Shown here: piece by piece, positions 1 through 8,705 of the stretch | How the letters are laid out: every line of letters starts with the position of its first letter | How positions within the stretch are numbered: position 1 is the stretch's first letter | Assembly (NCBI RefSeq): GCF_026626635.1 | Contig: NZ_JAPNKA010000001.1 | Coordinates: forward strand, 992,001 to 1,056,000 | Length of the DNA stretch: 64,000 nucleotides | Reading direction: 5' to 3' | Source: Archangium lansingense | Lineage (GTDB): Bacteria; Myxococcota; Myxococcia; Myxococcales; Myxococcaceae | Program-made: the position numbers and the translations under genes | The notes under the pieces: model-generated | The model's input: only the letters and a program-made list of their open reading frames with translations | The model's database searches: none | Told to the model about the DNA's origin: nothing

Positions 1-897
1 CTCCGCGAAGCCGAAGTACAGGCCGGGCTCCTCGTTCCTGGCTCCCTCGGCCAGGAAGTGCAGACCCAGGAGCGTCTTGCCACTGCCGGGGCTGCCGAGC
101 AGCAGGGTAGAGGAGTAGGCGACCAATCCCCCCTGGCACATGGCATCCAGTCTGGGGACGCCGAAGCGCAGGCGCATGCTCGACTCGGGGATGATCTCGG
201 GTATCTTGCGGTACACAGCCTCCCAGCGCGGGTAGATGCATATGCCGTGCTCGTTGATGAGGAAGGTGTGCCGGCCGGGGATGTTGTTGCTGCCCCGGAA
301 CTTGACGACCTCCAGGTCGCGGATGGCCCTGCGCCCGAGCAGCTCCGCGTTCAGCGCGAGGATGCCGTCGACCATGGCGTACTCGACGTTCATGGCCTTG
401 CTCATCTCGGTGCTGAGCAGCAGCGTGGTGCAGTCTGTCAGCCCGCAGAGCACCGACAGCCCCTGGAGGAACTCGCGCTGCTCGAGGGTGGATCCGGCGC
501 GCTCGCGCACCAGGGTGAAGCCGTCGATCACCAGGACCTTGATGTGCTTCTCGCGCACCGTGCGCGTGAGCAGCTCCAGCAGCCCGGACGGGCCCTTCTC
601 CTTCAGCACCGTGGTGCCGCTGAGATAGAAGACGCGTGTGCCCACGAACTCGGGCCGGAAGAATGCCAGCGAGCGCAGGTGCATCAACATGCGCGCGTGC
701 GTCTCGACGAGCAGGGTGACGTAGAGGGCGCAGTCCCCCTGCTCGGCCACGGAGAAGCAGAACTGGTTGCCGAGGGTTGTCTTCCCGGTGCCAGGAGGGC
801 CCGTGACGATATAGCTACCGCCGCGCAGCCAGCCCCCGGCGAGAAGCTGGTCGAGGTAGGGAGTGCCGCTGGAAATCCGGGGGACGTCCCCTTCCAT
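1..897 (-). CDS. KaiC-like RecA-superfamily ATPase (partial, C-terminus off the left edge)
   Basis: About 298 residues are visible. A first RecA-like domain opens the protein with Walker A GPPGTGKT at residues ~33-40 and a hydrophobic Walker B-like strand (VLVIDG). A second domain begins near residue 250, with Walker A GSPGSGKT at ~264, and is cut by the window edge. Two tandem ATPase domains of this kind are typical of KaiC-family proteins; outside cyanobacteria these act in signalling rather than as a proven clock. The ATG at 897 is supported by AGGAGG at 905-910 (complement) with a 7-nt spacer. The gene is divergent from the small Cys-rich gene at 1072. Because the end is missing, the total length and any C-terminal output domain cannot be judged. 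No kaiA or kaiB homologue is in the window. Confidence 0.85.
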   Translation of the reverse strand, partial: MEGDVPRISSGTPYLDQLLAGGWLRGGSYIVTGPPGTGKTTLGNQFCFSVAEQGDCALYVTLLVETHARMLMHLRSLAFFRPEFVGTRVFYLSGTTVLKEKGPSGLLELLTRTVREKHIKVLVIDGFTLVRERAGSTLEQREFLQGLSVLCGLTDCTTLLLSTEMSKAMNVEYAMVDGILALNAELLGRRAIRDLEVVKFRGSNNIPGRHTFLINEHGICIYPRWEAVYRKIPEIIPESSMRLRFGVPRLDAMCQGGLVAYSSTLLLGSPGSGKTLLGLHFLAEGARNEEPGLYFGFAE

Positions 898-904
898 AAA
901 AGGG

Positions 905-910
905 CCTCCT
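905..910 (-). promoter_or_regulatory. Ribosome-binding site of the KaiC-like gene
   Basis: CCTCCT on the plus strand reads AGGAGG on the minus strand, 7 nt before the ATG at 897. It fixes the start of the partial KaiC-like gene. Confidence 0.6.
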
Positions 911-1071
911 TGGGGTGTACGGCCTGTGCTTAAGGGTGTGCATCAGGAGGAGGGACAGAGGGCATGGAGCTGCCTCGCTGCCTCGCTGCCTGCTCTGTTT
1001 GCGGCCTGCCGGGCGTGAAATCCCTCGAAGGACGGAGGGGTTCGTGTGAGGAGTGGAGGCGAGGAGTGCCC

Positions 1072-1368
1072 ATGAGTGAGCCGTGTGCGGTGGAGACCCA
1101 GGTCCAGGTCTGTCACCGCTGCCTGATGCGGTTGGAGGCGAGCGCCGGAGGCGTGGACCTGCCGCGCCGTATTCGCGCCACGCTCGCCGTACACGGACAG
1201 GCGGTGAGCGTCAGCCTCACGGGGTGCCTGGGGGGGTGTCCTGTGGGGCGTGTGAGTGTGCAACTCCGGCGCGAGGGGGACGTCTCGGAGGTGGTGTTGC
1301 TCGACCCAGCGAGGGATGGCGCGGAGTTGCTCGCACACCTTCCGTGCCCATCAGCGGAAACGCCGTAG
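1072..1368 (+). CDS. DUF1636-like small metal-binding (ferredoxin-like) protein
   Basis: A 98-residue protein with a CHRCL motif near residue 12 and GCLGGCPVG near residue 50. This cysteine spacing resembles the DUF1636 / small 2Fe-2S-type metal-binding family (CxxC followed by CLGxC). The function is unknown; metal or Fe-S binding is inferred from the cysteines only. The reading frame is open from 964, but ATG 1072 is preferred because GAGGAG lies just upstream and the conserved part begins there. It stands alone between the divergent KaiC-like gene and a 196-bp spacer. Confidence 0.6.
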   Translation: MSEPCAVETQVQVCHRCLMRLEASAGGVDLPRRIRATLAVHGQAVSVSLTGCLGGCPVGRVSVQLRREGDVSEVVLLDPARDGAELLAHLPCPSAETP

Positions 1369-1471
1369 TCCGGGTGTCCAGGGGTTTTCGCCTGTGACGG
1401 ATTTGGCTGCGTCAGGCGCAGAACTTTTTCGCACGACAAGCGCTCGGAAGTGAAAGAAGACGCTCGTACCG

Positions 1472-1508
1472 AAGGACGTGAATCCTGGCTGGGGTCTCGG
1501 ACGTCCTT
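1472..1508. other. Inverted repeat in the leader of the GYF/AgmX gene
   Basis: AAGGACGT (1472-1479) pairs perfectly with ACGTCCTT (1501-1508) across a 21-base loop, ending 56 bases before the GTG start at 1565. It could be an operator for a dimeric regulator or an mRNA hairpin. Nothing else is visible in the 1369-1564 spacer. Confidence 0.35.
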
Positions 1509-1564
1509 AGGTTGAGCCACAAGCTGCCCCAGCGTCGGGTCAGCGGGGGCTGGTAGGAGGGCGT

Positions 1565-3415
1565 GTGGACGGGAACCATTCGAACATCGAAGGCGATCTC
1601 CTTTCTCGGGCGGGCAGTGGGGCTCAGCCTCCGCGGCTCCTGCCACCTTCCGCCGAGGCGGCACCGGCCAGTGTCCAGACGGCCTTGCGCGAGGTGCGTC
1701 CGGATGACCTGGACGCCATCTTCGACGGCGCGCTCTTCGGGCCGCCGGTGCTGGAGGCGTCTGCCGAGCTGTCCGCCACCGGAGTGGACGCGGCTGCGCC
1801 CGTGCCGGTGGGGGCCATGGACTGGTACGTGGAGCGGCATGCGCAGCCCGCGGGCCCGTTCCGTCTCGAGCGGCTGCGCGAGCTGTGGCACCAGGGCGAG
1901 CTCAACCCCGACACCCTCTTCTGGTGCGAGGCGTGGAGCACCTGGCAGCCGCTGTCCCGCGTCCCCGAGCTGGTGGCCGCGCTGACCATTGCGGGGCTGC
2001 CCACGGTGGCCGCGGATGCGACTGTCTCCACCGCTCCGGCCAGTGCTCGGGAGGCCGACTCCGGAAAGAAGGTGGTCTCCGCGCTGCACTCGCTCGTCGA
2101 GGAGGAGGTGGTGTGGCTGCGGAAGATGAAGGAGGAGAAGGAGCAGGAGAAGGAGGAGGTGCGCTCGGCGATGCTCGACGTGCCGAGCGCTCCCACTTCG
2201 GTTCCCGCTCCCGCCCCCGTGCCCGTCGTGCAGCCGGTGGTCGTGCCGGTGGCGCCGACGGGTCTGATGGCGCCGGTTCCGGCCCAGGGGCTTCCTCCGG
2301 TCGCGCCATATCCGGGACTGGGCGTGCCCGTGGCTCCGCCCGTCGTTCCCGGCATGCTGGCCGCGCCCCTCGCGCCCGAGGCACCCGCGCCCGCTCAGCG
2401 GGGGAAGGCGCTCCTGGCTGGGGTGCTCATCGGCTCTGCGGCAGTGGGCCTCGTTGCGGGAGCGCTGATTCTGCTGTCTCAGTCCCGTGGCTCGACGGAG
2501 TCGGTGGCGGTGCGGCCTGTCACTTCTTCTGAGGTGGCTCCGCGCCAGGAGGTGCCTGCCGTGCCCCAGCCCGCCGCGCCCGCCACTGTGGCGGCCCCGG
2601 TGGCGCAGGAGCCAGCTCCGGTGGCACAGGCGCCCGTGACTCCGGCTCCCGTGGCACAGGCGCCTGTGGCGGCGGCTCCGGTGGCACAGGCGCCTGTGGC
2701 GGCGGCTCCGGTGGTGCAGCCGGCTCCGGTGGTGCAGCCGGCGCCGGTAGTGCAGCCGGTGCGGGTGGTGAAGGCGCCGGTGGTGAATGCTCCAGTGGTG
2801 CAGCCGCCTCCGTCCGCTCCTGTCGCCGCCACGCGTGCGCCCGAGAATCAGGTGGAGAAGGCCATCATCCCTTCGGCGCTGCCCGAGAAGCCGAAGCCAG
2901 TCGTGGTCGCGACTGCTCAGGTGGAGCAGAAGGAGCGCCGCCCGCCGCCCACGCCTGTGGCTCCGCGCAAGGCCGCGGATGACCCCACCAACTTCGATGA
3001 TTCCATCGACAAGGAGTTCGAGAAGGCGCTGGGCCTCTCGCCGGACGCGCCGAAGTTCAAGGCGGAGGACCCGCGCTCCAATCGCAACGTCTATATCCCG
3101 CCCGAGCCCGGCAAGGACCTGCCCGAGTCCCTCTCCACCTCGGACATCGTGCAGGTGGTGGGCTCGCACAAGGAAGCCATTGTCGCCTGCATCGACACGC
3201 ACGAGCCGGAGCGGACGTCGGACTCGGGCAAGGACCGGTTCGTGGTGCGCTGGCGCGTGCGGCCGACGGGTGACGCCGTCGAGGTCCTCATGGAGACCGA
3301 GGGGCTCAAGGGCACGCCGTTCGCCCGCTGCATCGAGGGCCAGGTGCGCTCCTGGAAGTTCCCGCAGCACCGGGTGCAGAGCCGCGAGCCCGTGCGCTTC
3401 CCGTTCACCTACTGA
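1565..3415 (+). CDS. GYF-domain, single-pass membrane protein with AgmX/PglI-type C-terminal domain
   Basis: 616 residues. A GYF_2-like domain lies at ~84-135 (DWYVERHAQPAGPF, then tryptophan-rich FWCEAWSTWQPL). A charged E/K stretch at ~175-200 follows, then a proline-rich segment, one transmembrane helix at ~280-305, and a long P/A/V/Q-rich periplasmic linker. The C-terminal domain (~515-616) shows the SHKEAIVACI ... RWRVRPTGD ... CIEGQVRSWKFP pattern of AgmX/PglI C-terminal domains. AgmX-type proteins are linked to adventurous gliding in Myxococcus, so a role in motility or envelope spanning is plausible but inferred. The start is GTG with AGGAGG at 1555-1560. It is convergent with pdxA, separated by 6 bp. 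Confidence 0.72.
   Translation: MDGNHSNIEGDLLSRAGSGAQPPRLLPPSAEAAPASVQTALREVRPDDLDAIFDGALFGPPVLEASAELSATGVDAAAPVPVGAMDWYVERHAQPAGPFRLERLRELWHQGELNPDTLFWCEAWSTWQPLSRVPELVAALTIAGLPTVAADATVSTAPASAREADSGKKVVSALHSLVEEEVVWLRKMKEEKEQEKEEVRSAMLDVPSAPTSVPAPAPVPVVQPVVVPVAPTGLMAPVPAQGLPPVAPYPGLGVPVAPPVVPGMLAAPLAPEAPAPAQRGKALLAGVLIGSAAVGLVAGALILLSQSRGSTESVAVRPVTSSEVAPRQEVPAVPQPAAPATVAAPVAQEPAPVAQAPVTPAPVAQAPVAAAPVAQAPVAAAPVVQPAPVVQPAPVVQPVRVVKAPVVNAPVVQPPPSAPVAATRAPENQVEKAIIPSALPEKPKPVVVATAQVEQKERRPPPTPVAPRKAADDPTNFDDSIDKEFEKALGLSPDAPKFKAEDPRSNRNVYIPPEPGKDLPESLSTSDIVQVVGSHKEAIVACIDTHEPERTSDSGKDRFVVRWRVRPTGDAVEVLMETEGLKGTPFARCIEGQVRSWKFPQHRVQSREPVRFPFTY
2651..2746 (+). repeat. In-frame tandem repeats encoding a Pro-Val-Ala-Gln linker
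   Basis: Two identical 30-base units (2651-2680 and 2681-2710) are followed by 18-base units that begin GTGGTGCAGCCGG (2711-2728 and 2729-2746). All keep frame and encode PVAQAPVAAA- and PVVQPA-type repeats in the periplasmic linker of the GYF/AgmX protein. Replication slippage could change the linker length without breaking the gene. Confidence 0.7.
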
Positions 3416-3421
3416 GCGGGC

Positions 3422-4393
3422 TCAGCGCGCGGCCAGCCGGGCCGCCTTGAGCAGCGCCTCCACCATGGGGACGCTGCTCGCCTTGCCCGTGCCGGCCAGG
3501 CTGTACGCCGTGCCGTGGTCCGGCGAGGTGCGCGGCACCGGCAGCCCGAGCGTCACGTTCACCGTGCGCTCGAAGTCCAGTGCCTTGGCCGGGATGAGGC
3601 CCTGGTCGTGGTACATGGCCAGCACGGCGTCGTACGGGAAGTGCTCCACCTGTGCGAACAGTCCGTCCGCTGCCAGCGGCCCGTGGGCGTCCACCCGGAG
3701 CTTGCGTGCTTGCTTGATGGCGGGAGTGAGCACCTCCACCTCCTCGCGTCCCAGCAGCCCGCCCTCGCCCGCGTGCGGGTTGAAGCTCAGCACGCCAATC
3801 CGAGGCGCCCGGCCCACCACGGGCTTCAGGCTCCGCGACAGCAGTTGCAGCTGGCCCACCAGCCGCTCCACCGTCAGCATCCGGGAGACCTCCACCAGCG
3901 GCACGTGGTTCGTGGCCAGCGCCACCCGCACGCGCGGGCCGTCCATGAGCATCATCACCTCACGGCCGAACGCCTCCGCGAGCACCTCCGTGTGCCCCAT
4001 GAACGGAATGCCCGCCCGGGAGATCTGCTCCTTCGACACCGGCGCCGTGCACAGCGCGTCCACCTTCCCGGCGCGCGCCGCCTCGATGGCCGCCTGGATG
4101 TAGCCGTACTGCGCCTTGCCGCCCGCTCGCGTTGGTTTGCCTGGGACGCGGTCCTTCTCGGACAGCTCCGTCACCACGCAGACCGTGGGCTCCGTGACGC
4201 GCTCGAGCGTCTCAGGCGTCAAGCGGGTGTACTTCTTGAAGGCCGGGAAGCGCTCCAGCGTGGGCCCGTCTCCGAAGACGACGGGCAGCAACGCCTGGCG
4301 TACCTTGGGCCTCGACAGTGCCGACGCGGTGACTTCCGGGCCGATCCCGGAGACGTCTCCCAGCGAGATGCCTACGACGGGACGCTCGTTCAC
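3422..4393 (-). CDS. pdxA: 4-hydroxythreonine-4-phosphate dehydrogenase PdxA
   Basis: 323 residues, the usual PdxA length. It oxidises 4-phosphohydroxy-L-threonine in the DXP-dependent pyridoxal phosphate pathway (cytosolic, divalent metal). It starts VVGISLGDVSGIGPEV, has the metal-ligand regions FMGHTEV (~135), MYHDQGLIP (~260) and TSPDHGTAYSLAG (~285). The start is GTG, 7 bp after the stop of the SurA-like gene, so it is last in a four-gene operon. The surA-pdxA order is the same as in enterobacteria. Confidence 0.95.
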   Translation of the reverse strand: MNERPVVGISLGDVSGIGPEVTASALSRPKVRQALLPVVFGDGPTLERFPAFKKYTRLTPETLERVTEPTVCVVTELSEKDRVPGKPTRAGGKAQYGYIQAAIEAARAGKVDALCTAPVSKEQISRAGIPFMGHTEVLAEAFGREVMMLMDGPRVRVALATNHVPLVEVSRMLTVERLVGQLQLLSRSLKPVVGRAPRIGVLSFNPHAGEGGLLGREEVEVLTPAIKQARKLRVDAHGPLAADGLFAQVEHFPYDAVLAMYHDQGLIPAKALDFERTVNVTLGLPVPRTSPDHGTAYSLAGTGKASSVPMVEALLKAARLAAR

Positions 4394-4400
4394 GTGGGTC

Positions 4401-5372
4401 TCAGATCTTCACTTCGACGGAGGCATTCTGACGCAGCTCCTGCACGTACTGCTCGACGAACTTCTCCGTCTTCTGCATCTTCAGCCGGTTCTCCAACTCG
4501 CCCTTCACCTGCTCGAAGGGGGCCACGTCCACCGCGCGCCGCTCCTCCACCTTCAGCACGTGCCAGCCGAACTGCGTGCGCACCGGCTCGCTCACCTCGC
4601 CCTCCTTCAGCGCGAAGGCCACCCGCTCGAAGGCAGGCACCATCACCCCGCGCCGGAAGAAGCCCAGGTCTCCTCCGTCCGCGGCGCTCGGGCCCTCGCT
4701 CTTCTTCTTCGCCAGCTCCGAGAAGTCCACGCCCGGCTTGCGCGCCTCCTCCGCCAGCGTCAGCGCCTTCTTGCGCCCCGCCTCCACCTGCTCCGGCGTC
4801 GCCTTCGCGTCCACCTGCACCAGGATGTGCCGCGCGTGCACCTCGGCGTCCCCTGACTCCATCTTCGTGTACTGCGTGTACGCCGCCTTCAGGTCCTCCT
4901 CGGACACCTTCACCTTCGGCGTCACCTTGAGCTGCACCAGCTTCATGCGCGACATCTGGTTGCGCAGGAAGTCCTTGTAGCTCTTCACCGTCAGGCCCTC
5001 GCCCGACAGCAGGCGCTCGAACTGCTCCTCGTCCGTGACGTTGTTCTGCCGCTTCACGTCCGAAATCGCCGCATCCAGCTCCGACTCCGTCACGGCCAGG
5101 CCCAGCTCGCGGATCTGCTCCTCCATCAGCTTCTCGCCGATGAGGGCGTCCAGCGTCGACTTCAGCACCCGAGCCCGCTCCTCGGCCCGCTTCTGCGGCT
5201 CCCTCACCGCCGAGTTGATGCGCGCCAGCTCCGGCGCCGCGCGCTTCTCCACCTCGGACAGCGCGATGACGTCGCGGTTCACCACCGCCGCCACCCGGTC
5301 CACCATCTCCGCCCGCGCCACCGCGCCGCTCAGGAGCAGCGCCGCCACCATCGTCCCAATCAGCTTCTTCAT
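4401..5372 (-). CDS. SurA-like periplasmic chaperone / PpiC-type peptidyl-prolyl isomerase
   Basis: 323 residues from the ATG at 5372, chosen because it begins a clean Sec signal peptide (MKKLIGTMVAALLLSGAVARA). The frame is open back to a GTG at 5417 that overlaps the upstream stop by GTGA. A SurA_N-like helical domain (~25-165) is followed by a parvulin domain (~175-280) with HARHILVQV and GGDLGFFRRG motifs and a C-terminal helix. The expected job is folding and escort of outer-membrane proteins in the periplasm. It is third in a run of three parvulin genes and directly precedes pdxA. Confidence 0.85.
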   Translation of the reverse strand: MKKLIGTMVAALLLSGAVARAEMVDRVAAVVNRDVIALSEVEKRAAPELARINSAVREPQKRAEERARVLKSTLDALIGEKLMEEQIRELGLAVTESELDAAISDVKRQNNVTDEEQFERLLSGEGLTVKSYKDFLRNQMSRMKLVQLKVTPKVKVSEEDLKAAYTQYTKMESGDAEVHARHILVQVDAKATPEQVEAGRKKALTLAEEARKPGVDFSELAKKKSEGPSAADGGDLGFFRRGVMVPAFERVAFALKEGEVSEPVRTQFGWHVLKVEERRAVDVAPFEQVKGELENRLKMQKTEKFVEQYVQELRQNASVEVKI

Positions 5373-5413
5373 GTGCTTTCTCTTTCCGTATCCGTGTCGA
5401 TGGGGACGGCGCT

Positions 5414-6409
5414 TCACTGCTTCGCCGCCTGCGTGGCGGGCCGTCCGCGGATGGCCTGGAGCGTGGCCTCATTCACCCAGACCTGGGCCTTGGCTCGCAG
5501 CTCCTTCTCATACGTCTCCTGCGCCTCCGCCCGCCGCTGCGCCAGCAGCTTCGCCTCTACCTGGTCCCGCACTTCCGTGAACTCCAGCTTGCGCCCCGCC
5601 TTCTTCTCCAGCACGCGGAACAGGTGGTAGCCGTACTCCGTTTCCACCACGTCCGACACCTGGCCCGGCGACAGGTAGAACACCACCTGATCGAAGGTCG
5701 GCGGCATCTGCCCGCGAGGGAAGAAGCCCAGGTCGCCGCCCACCTTGGCGTCCGCGCTCAGCGAGTACTTGCGCGCCAGGTCGGCGAACTTCTTGCCCGA
5801 CTTGAGCTGCGCCTGCACCCGCCGCGCCTCGTCGATGCCCTTCACGACGATCTGGGCGGCCCGCACCCGCTCGGGCTCGGAGAACTCCGTCTCGTGCGCC
5901 GCGTAGTACGCGCGCAGCTCCTCCTCCGTCACCGCCACGCGCGTGTACACGTGGTTCGTGAAGAGCTTCTCGATGGTGAGCCGCGCCGCCTCGCGCGCCT
6001 TGAGCTCCGCCATGGACAGCTGCCCCTGCGCCAGCACGTCATTGAAGTTGCCTGCCGGGTAGTCACTCGACAGCCGCAACACGCCCCGGTCCACTTCCTC
6101 GGGGCTCACCGTGACGTTGTGCGTCCGGGCATCCTGCAGCAGCACCATGCGGGAGATGAGCGTCTCCAGCAGCGAGCGCTTGTAGGGCTCCACGTCCTCC
6201 GGGGTGTGCTGGCCGGACTCGGTAGCCGAGGAGGCAAGCTCCCGCCCCAGCTCGTGCTCGAAGTCCGCGCGGGAGAGCACCTCGCCATTCACCGTGGCCA
6301 CCACGTTGGCGTCTGGATCCTCCTTGTCCTTCTTGTTGCAGCCGGCCAGCCCCACGGCGAGCGCCAGGGCGGCGAGCAGCGGTGTGGCGCGGACGAAGGC
6401 CTGCGGCAT
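5414..6409 (-). CDS. PpiC-type peptidyl-prolyl isomerase lipoprotein
   Basis: 331 residues from ATG 6409, which has AGAGGAG seven bases upstream. The signal peptide ends in a lipobox (VGLAGC), so it should be a lipid-anchored periplasmic protein. SurA_N-like helices (VNGEVLSRADFEHEL) are followed by a parvulin domain with RAAQIVVKG and GGDLGFFPRGQMPP. Known relatives (PrsA, PpiD, SurA) help extracytoplasmic folding. The client is unknown. It lies between a second PpiC lipoprotein and the SurA-like gene, with 20-bp and 41-bp spacing, in the same operon. Confidence 0.82.
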   Translation of the reverse strand: MPQAFVRATPLLAALALAVGLAGCNKKDKEDPDANVVATVNGEVLSRADFEHELGRELASSATESGQHTPEDVEPYKRSLLETLISRMVLLQDARTHNVTVSPEEVDRGVLRLSSDYPAGNFNDVLAQGQLSMAELKAREAARLTIEKLFTNHVYTRVAVTEEELRAYYAAHETEFSEPERVRAAQIVVKGIDEARRVQAQLKSGKKFADLARKYSLSADAKVGGDLGFFPRGQMPPTFDQVVFYLSPGQVSDVVETEYGYHLFRVLEKKAGRKLEFTEVRDQVEAKLLAQRRAEAQETYEKELRAKAQVWVNEATLQAIRGRPATQAAKQ

Positions 6410-6429
6410 GAGAGGGCTCCTCTTGAGAG

Positions 6430-7476
6430 TCACGGGCGCTCCACGGAAGCGGAAGAAGGGGGCGCGGCAGGGGTGGGGGCGGGAATGGTGCCGGGTGGCG
6501 GGCCGCTCGCGGGCCGCATGGGGGTGCTCACGTCCACGTGCACCCGCGAGAGCGTCGCGGCGTCCACGCTGAAGCCGGAGCGGCGCTCCAGCCCGGCGAG
6601 CAGCTCCGTCCAGGCCCGGGTGCGCTTCTCCTGGGAGAGGCGGTTGGAAATCTGCTCGCGCATGTCCTCGAGCTTCAGGTTCAGCGCCGTCTGGTGGCCA
6701 GTGAGCTGCAATACGTGCAGCCCCGCCTCGGTGCTCACCACTCCGCTGAGCGCGCCCGGGCCACTGGCCAGCAGCCCCCGCGCCGCTTCCGCCACCTCGG
6801 GTCCGAAGTCCCGTCCGAGCTCCTCGAGCGAGCGGTAGCGCAGATCTCCATCCAGAGGCTGCGTGCGGGGCTCCTCGCTGTGCGTGCGGGCCAGCCGGCC
6901 AAAGGCGGTGAAGTCCCTGGGAGGTAGCGCCTTCGCCTCGGCGAGCACCTTCGCCGCCTTCACGCGCGCCGTCTCCCCCCGGGCCGCGTCTGTCCGAGGC
7001 GCCGCGAGGAAGATGTGCGAGAGCCGCACCTGCTCCGGCCGCACGTAGTCTTCCTTGTGGCTCTCGTAGTACGCGGCCACCTCCGCCTCGGAGACGGGGG
7101 GCCTGGCCTCGTCCAGTTGCGCGCGCATCAGCCGGGACACCAGCGCGCGCTTGGTGCTGGCCACCACCTCGGGGTCGTTCTGCAGCCCGCGTGCGAGGGC
7201 CTCTTGCACCAGCAGCTCGAAGCGGGCCTGGCCCTCCACGTACTCGCGCTTCTGCTCCAATGTCTGGTAGCGCTCGCGCAGCGCGGGGCTCATCTCCTCC
7301 AGGCGCTGCTTCAGCTCCTCGGCCGTCAGCCGGTCATCCTTCCAGGCGGCAACGGGCGTACCCCCCGGCTCGCGGGAGTGCCGGAAGTCCACCACGGCGT
7401 GGCCCGGCGCGGGGCCACGCTCGCAGCCCACGAGGGCCAGCAGGGCGAGGGACAGGAAGCGGGAGACAGGAGACAT
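6430..7476 (-). CDS. PpiC/SurA-type lipoprotein, first gene of the folding operon
   Basis: 348 residues from ATG 7476, where MSPVSRFLSLALLALVGC gives a lipoprotein signal. The frame stays open upstream to 7656, but that part is arginine-rich and not credible. The protein has an N-terminal SurA-like helical region and a parvulin domain near residues 165-285 (RLSHIFLA, then LDGDLRYRS). The second motif differs from the usual GGDLGxF, so isomerase activity is less certain than in the two downstream paralogues. Role inferred: lipid-anchored periplasmic chaperone. Confidence 0.78.
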   Translation of the reverse strand: MSPVSRFLSLALLALVGCERGPAPGHAVVDFRHSREPGGTPVAAWKDDRLTAEELKQRLEEMSPALRERYQTLEQKREYVEGQARFELLVQEALARGLQNDPEVVASTKRALVSRLMRAQLDEARPPVSEAEVAAYYESHKEDYVRPEQVRLSHIFLAAPRTDAARGETARVKAAKVLAEAKALPPRDFTAFGRLARTHSEEPRTQPLDGDLRYRSLEELGRDFGPEVAEAARGLLASGPGALSGVVSTEAGLHVLQLTGHQTALNLKLEDMREQISNRLSQEKRTRAWTELLAGLERRSGFSVDAATLSRVHVDVSTPMRPASGPPPGTIPAPTPAAPPSSASVERP

Positions 7477-7543
7477 AGAGTGCGGGCCCGTGGGGTAGCA
7501 CGCCGGGGGAGAGCGGACAACCGGACGTCCCCCCGGGGCCTTC

Positions 7544-8560
7544 CTACGCCCGGGTCGCGTGCGCGGACAGGAACGCTTCCACCAGCGGGAAGATTTCGTC
7601 CGGTGCCCGACGCCCCAGCACCAGGTCCGCGTGCCCGTAGTCTTCGGCGAAGCCATGGCCTCGCCCGGCCACCACCAGCTTCACCGGCCCGCCGAGGTGC
7701 TCCTGCGCCCGCGCCACGGCGAGCGGGGGAGCGAGCAAATCCTTGCTCCCCGCCAGCAGCATCACCGGCAGCTTCACCCCGGCCAGCGGCTTGCGGTAGC
7801 AGGTGCCGTCCTCCATGCAGAAGGAGTCGGTGGCTATCCAGTGGGCGAACTGGCGCACCACGCCGCCGGAGATGTCCGCGGGCACGTTGGCCAGGGCCTT
7901 GCGCACCACGTCCGGCTCCATGTTGGAGGACAGCATCATGTAGCGGCTGAGCGGCCCCGGCGGCGCGCCGAACAGGGCGATGCCCGTAATCCGCCGGGTG
8001 GGAATCATCTTCAGCCGCAACAGCGGCTCTATCTTCTGGATGAACGTCTTGAGGCCCGGCTGCACCGCGAAGGTGAAGGGGCTGCCAATGGCCACCGCGG
8101 CCCGTACTGGAGCTTGCGGGTTGCGGGCCAGATGGCCGTACAGCGTCAGCCCTCCCTTGGAATGGCCCACCCAGAGCACTTCCTTGGCCCCCGTGGAGAG
8201 GACGGTTCGCAGGGCCGTGCGCACGTCGTGCTCGGCCTGGTCGTCGAAGGAGGCGTCACCGCACGGGCCCGCCAGCCCTCGGCCGCGCAGCTCCAGCACC
8301 CACGTCTCGTAGCCCGCTCGGGCCAGGTAACGTGCCAGGCTGTAGTGCTCGTCGAAGTCCATGTGGAACCGGTTGGCGCCCAGCCCATGGCACAGGATGA
8401 CCGGCTCTGCGTACCGGCGTGCCTCTCGGGCGTGGTAGCGCCCCAGCGCAATGGCCGCCCCATCATCGGTGGGCACCCGGTACAGCTCGTCCGGTTTGAA
8501 GGGCAGGGTGAGCAACCCTTCTCCGTCGCGGTTGACCGCCCGGGAGAAGATGTCCGCCAT
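7544..8560 (-). CDS. Alpha/beta hydrolase
   Basis: 338 residues from ATG 8560 (MADIFSRAVN); an alternative GTG lies at 8593. The alpha/beta fold shows the oxyanion region VILCHGLGANRFHMD (~60), nucleophile elbow GHSKG (~140, catalytic Ser), and a late His in AGRGHGFAEDYGHADL. It resembles polyhydroxyalkanoate-depolymerase/lipase-like hydrolases. No substrate can be assigned. It is 67 bp upstream of the PpiC operon on the same strand and is divergent from the CBS gene. Confidence 0.8.
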   Translation of the reverse strand: MADIFSRAVNRDGEGLLTLPFKPDELYRVPTDDGAAIALGRYHAREARRYAEPVILCHGLGANRFHMDFDEHYSLARYLARAGYETWVLELRGRGLAGPCGDASFDDQAEHDVRTALRTVLSTGAKEVLWVGHSKGGLTLYGHLARNPQAPVRAAVAIGSPFTFAVQPGLKTFIQKIEPLLRLKMIPTRRITGIALFGAPPGPLSRYMMLSSNMEPDVVRKALANVPADISGGVVRQFAHWIATDSFCMEDGTCYRKPLAGVKLPVMLLAGSKDLLAPPLAVARAQEHLGGPVKLVVAGRGHGFAEDYGHADLVLGRRAPDEIFPLVEAFLSAHATRA

Positions 8561-8705
8561 CCGCGTCAGCCTGGGCCCGTTTCGATTCGTCACAGCTGGA
8601 ATGTAATGCCCTGGCGGACGGATGCCGTGTTGAAAATCCTACGGACCCACATGTCGGCAGAACGGTTGCATTGCTCCACAGTCGTTCAAGCCGGGAGGCG
8701 AGTGG

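Noticed and set aside
2590..2820. Possible CRISPR-like or mobile repeat array
   Set aside because: Repeats have no spacers, are contiguous and keep reading frame; they are a low-complexity protein linker.
1412..3370. 652-residue minus-strand frame opposite the GYF/AgmX gene
   Set aside because: Composition is dominated by H/R/L typical of an antisense shadow of a GC-rich gene; the plus strand has recognisable domains.
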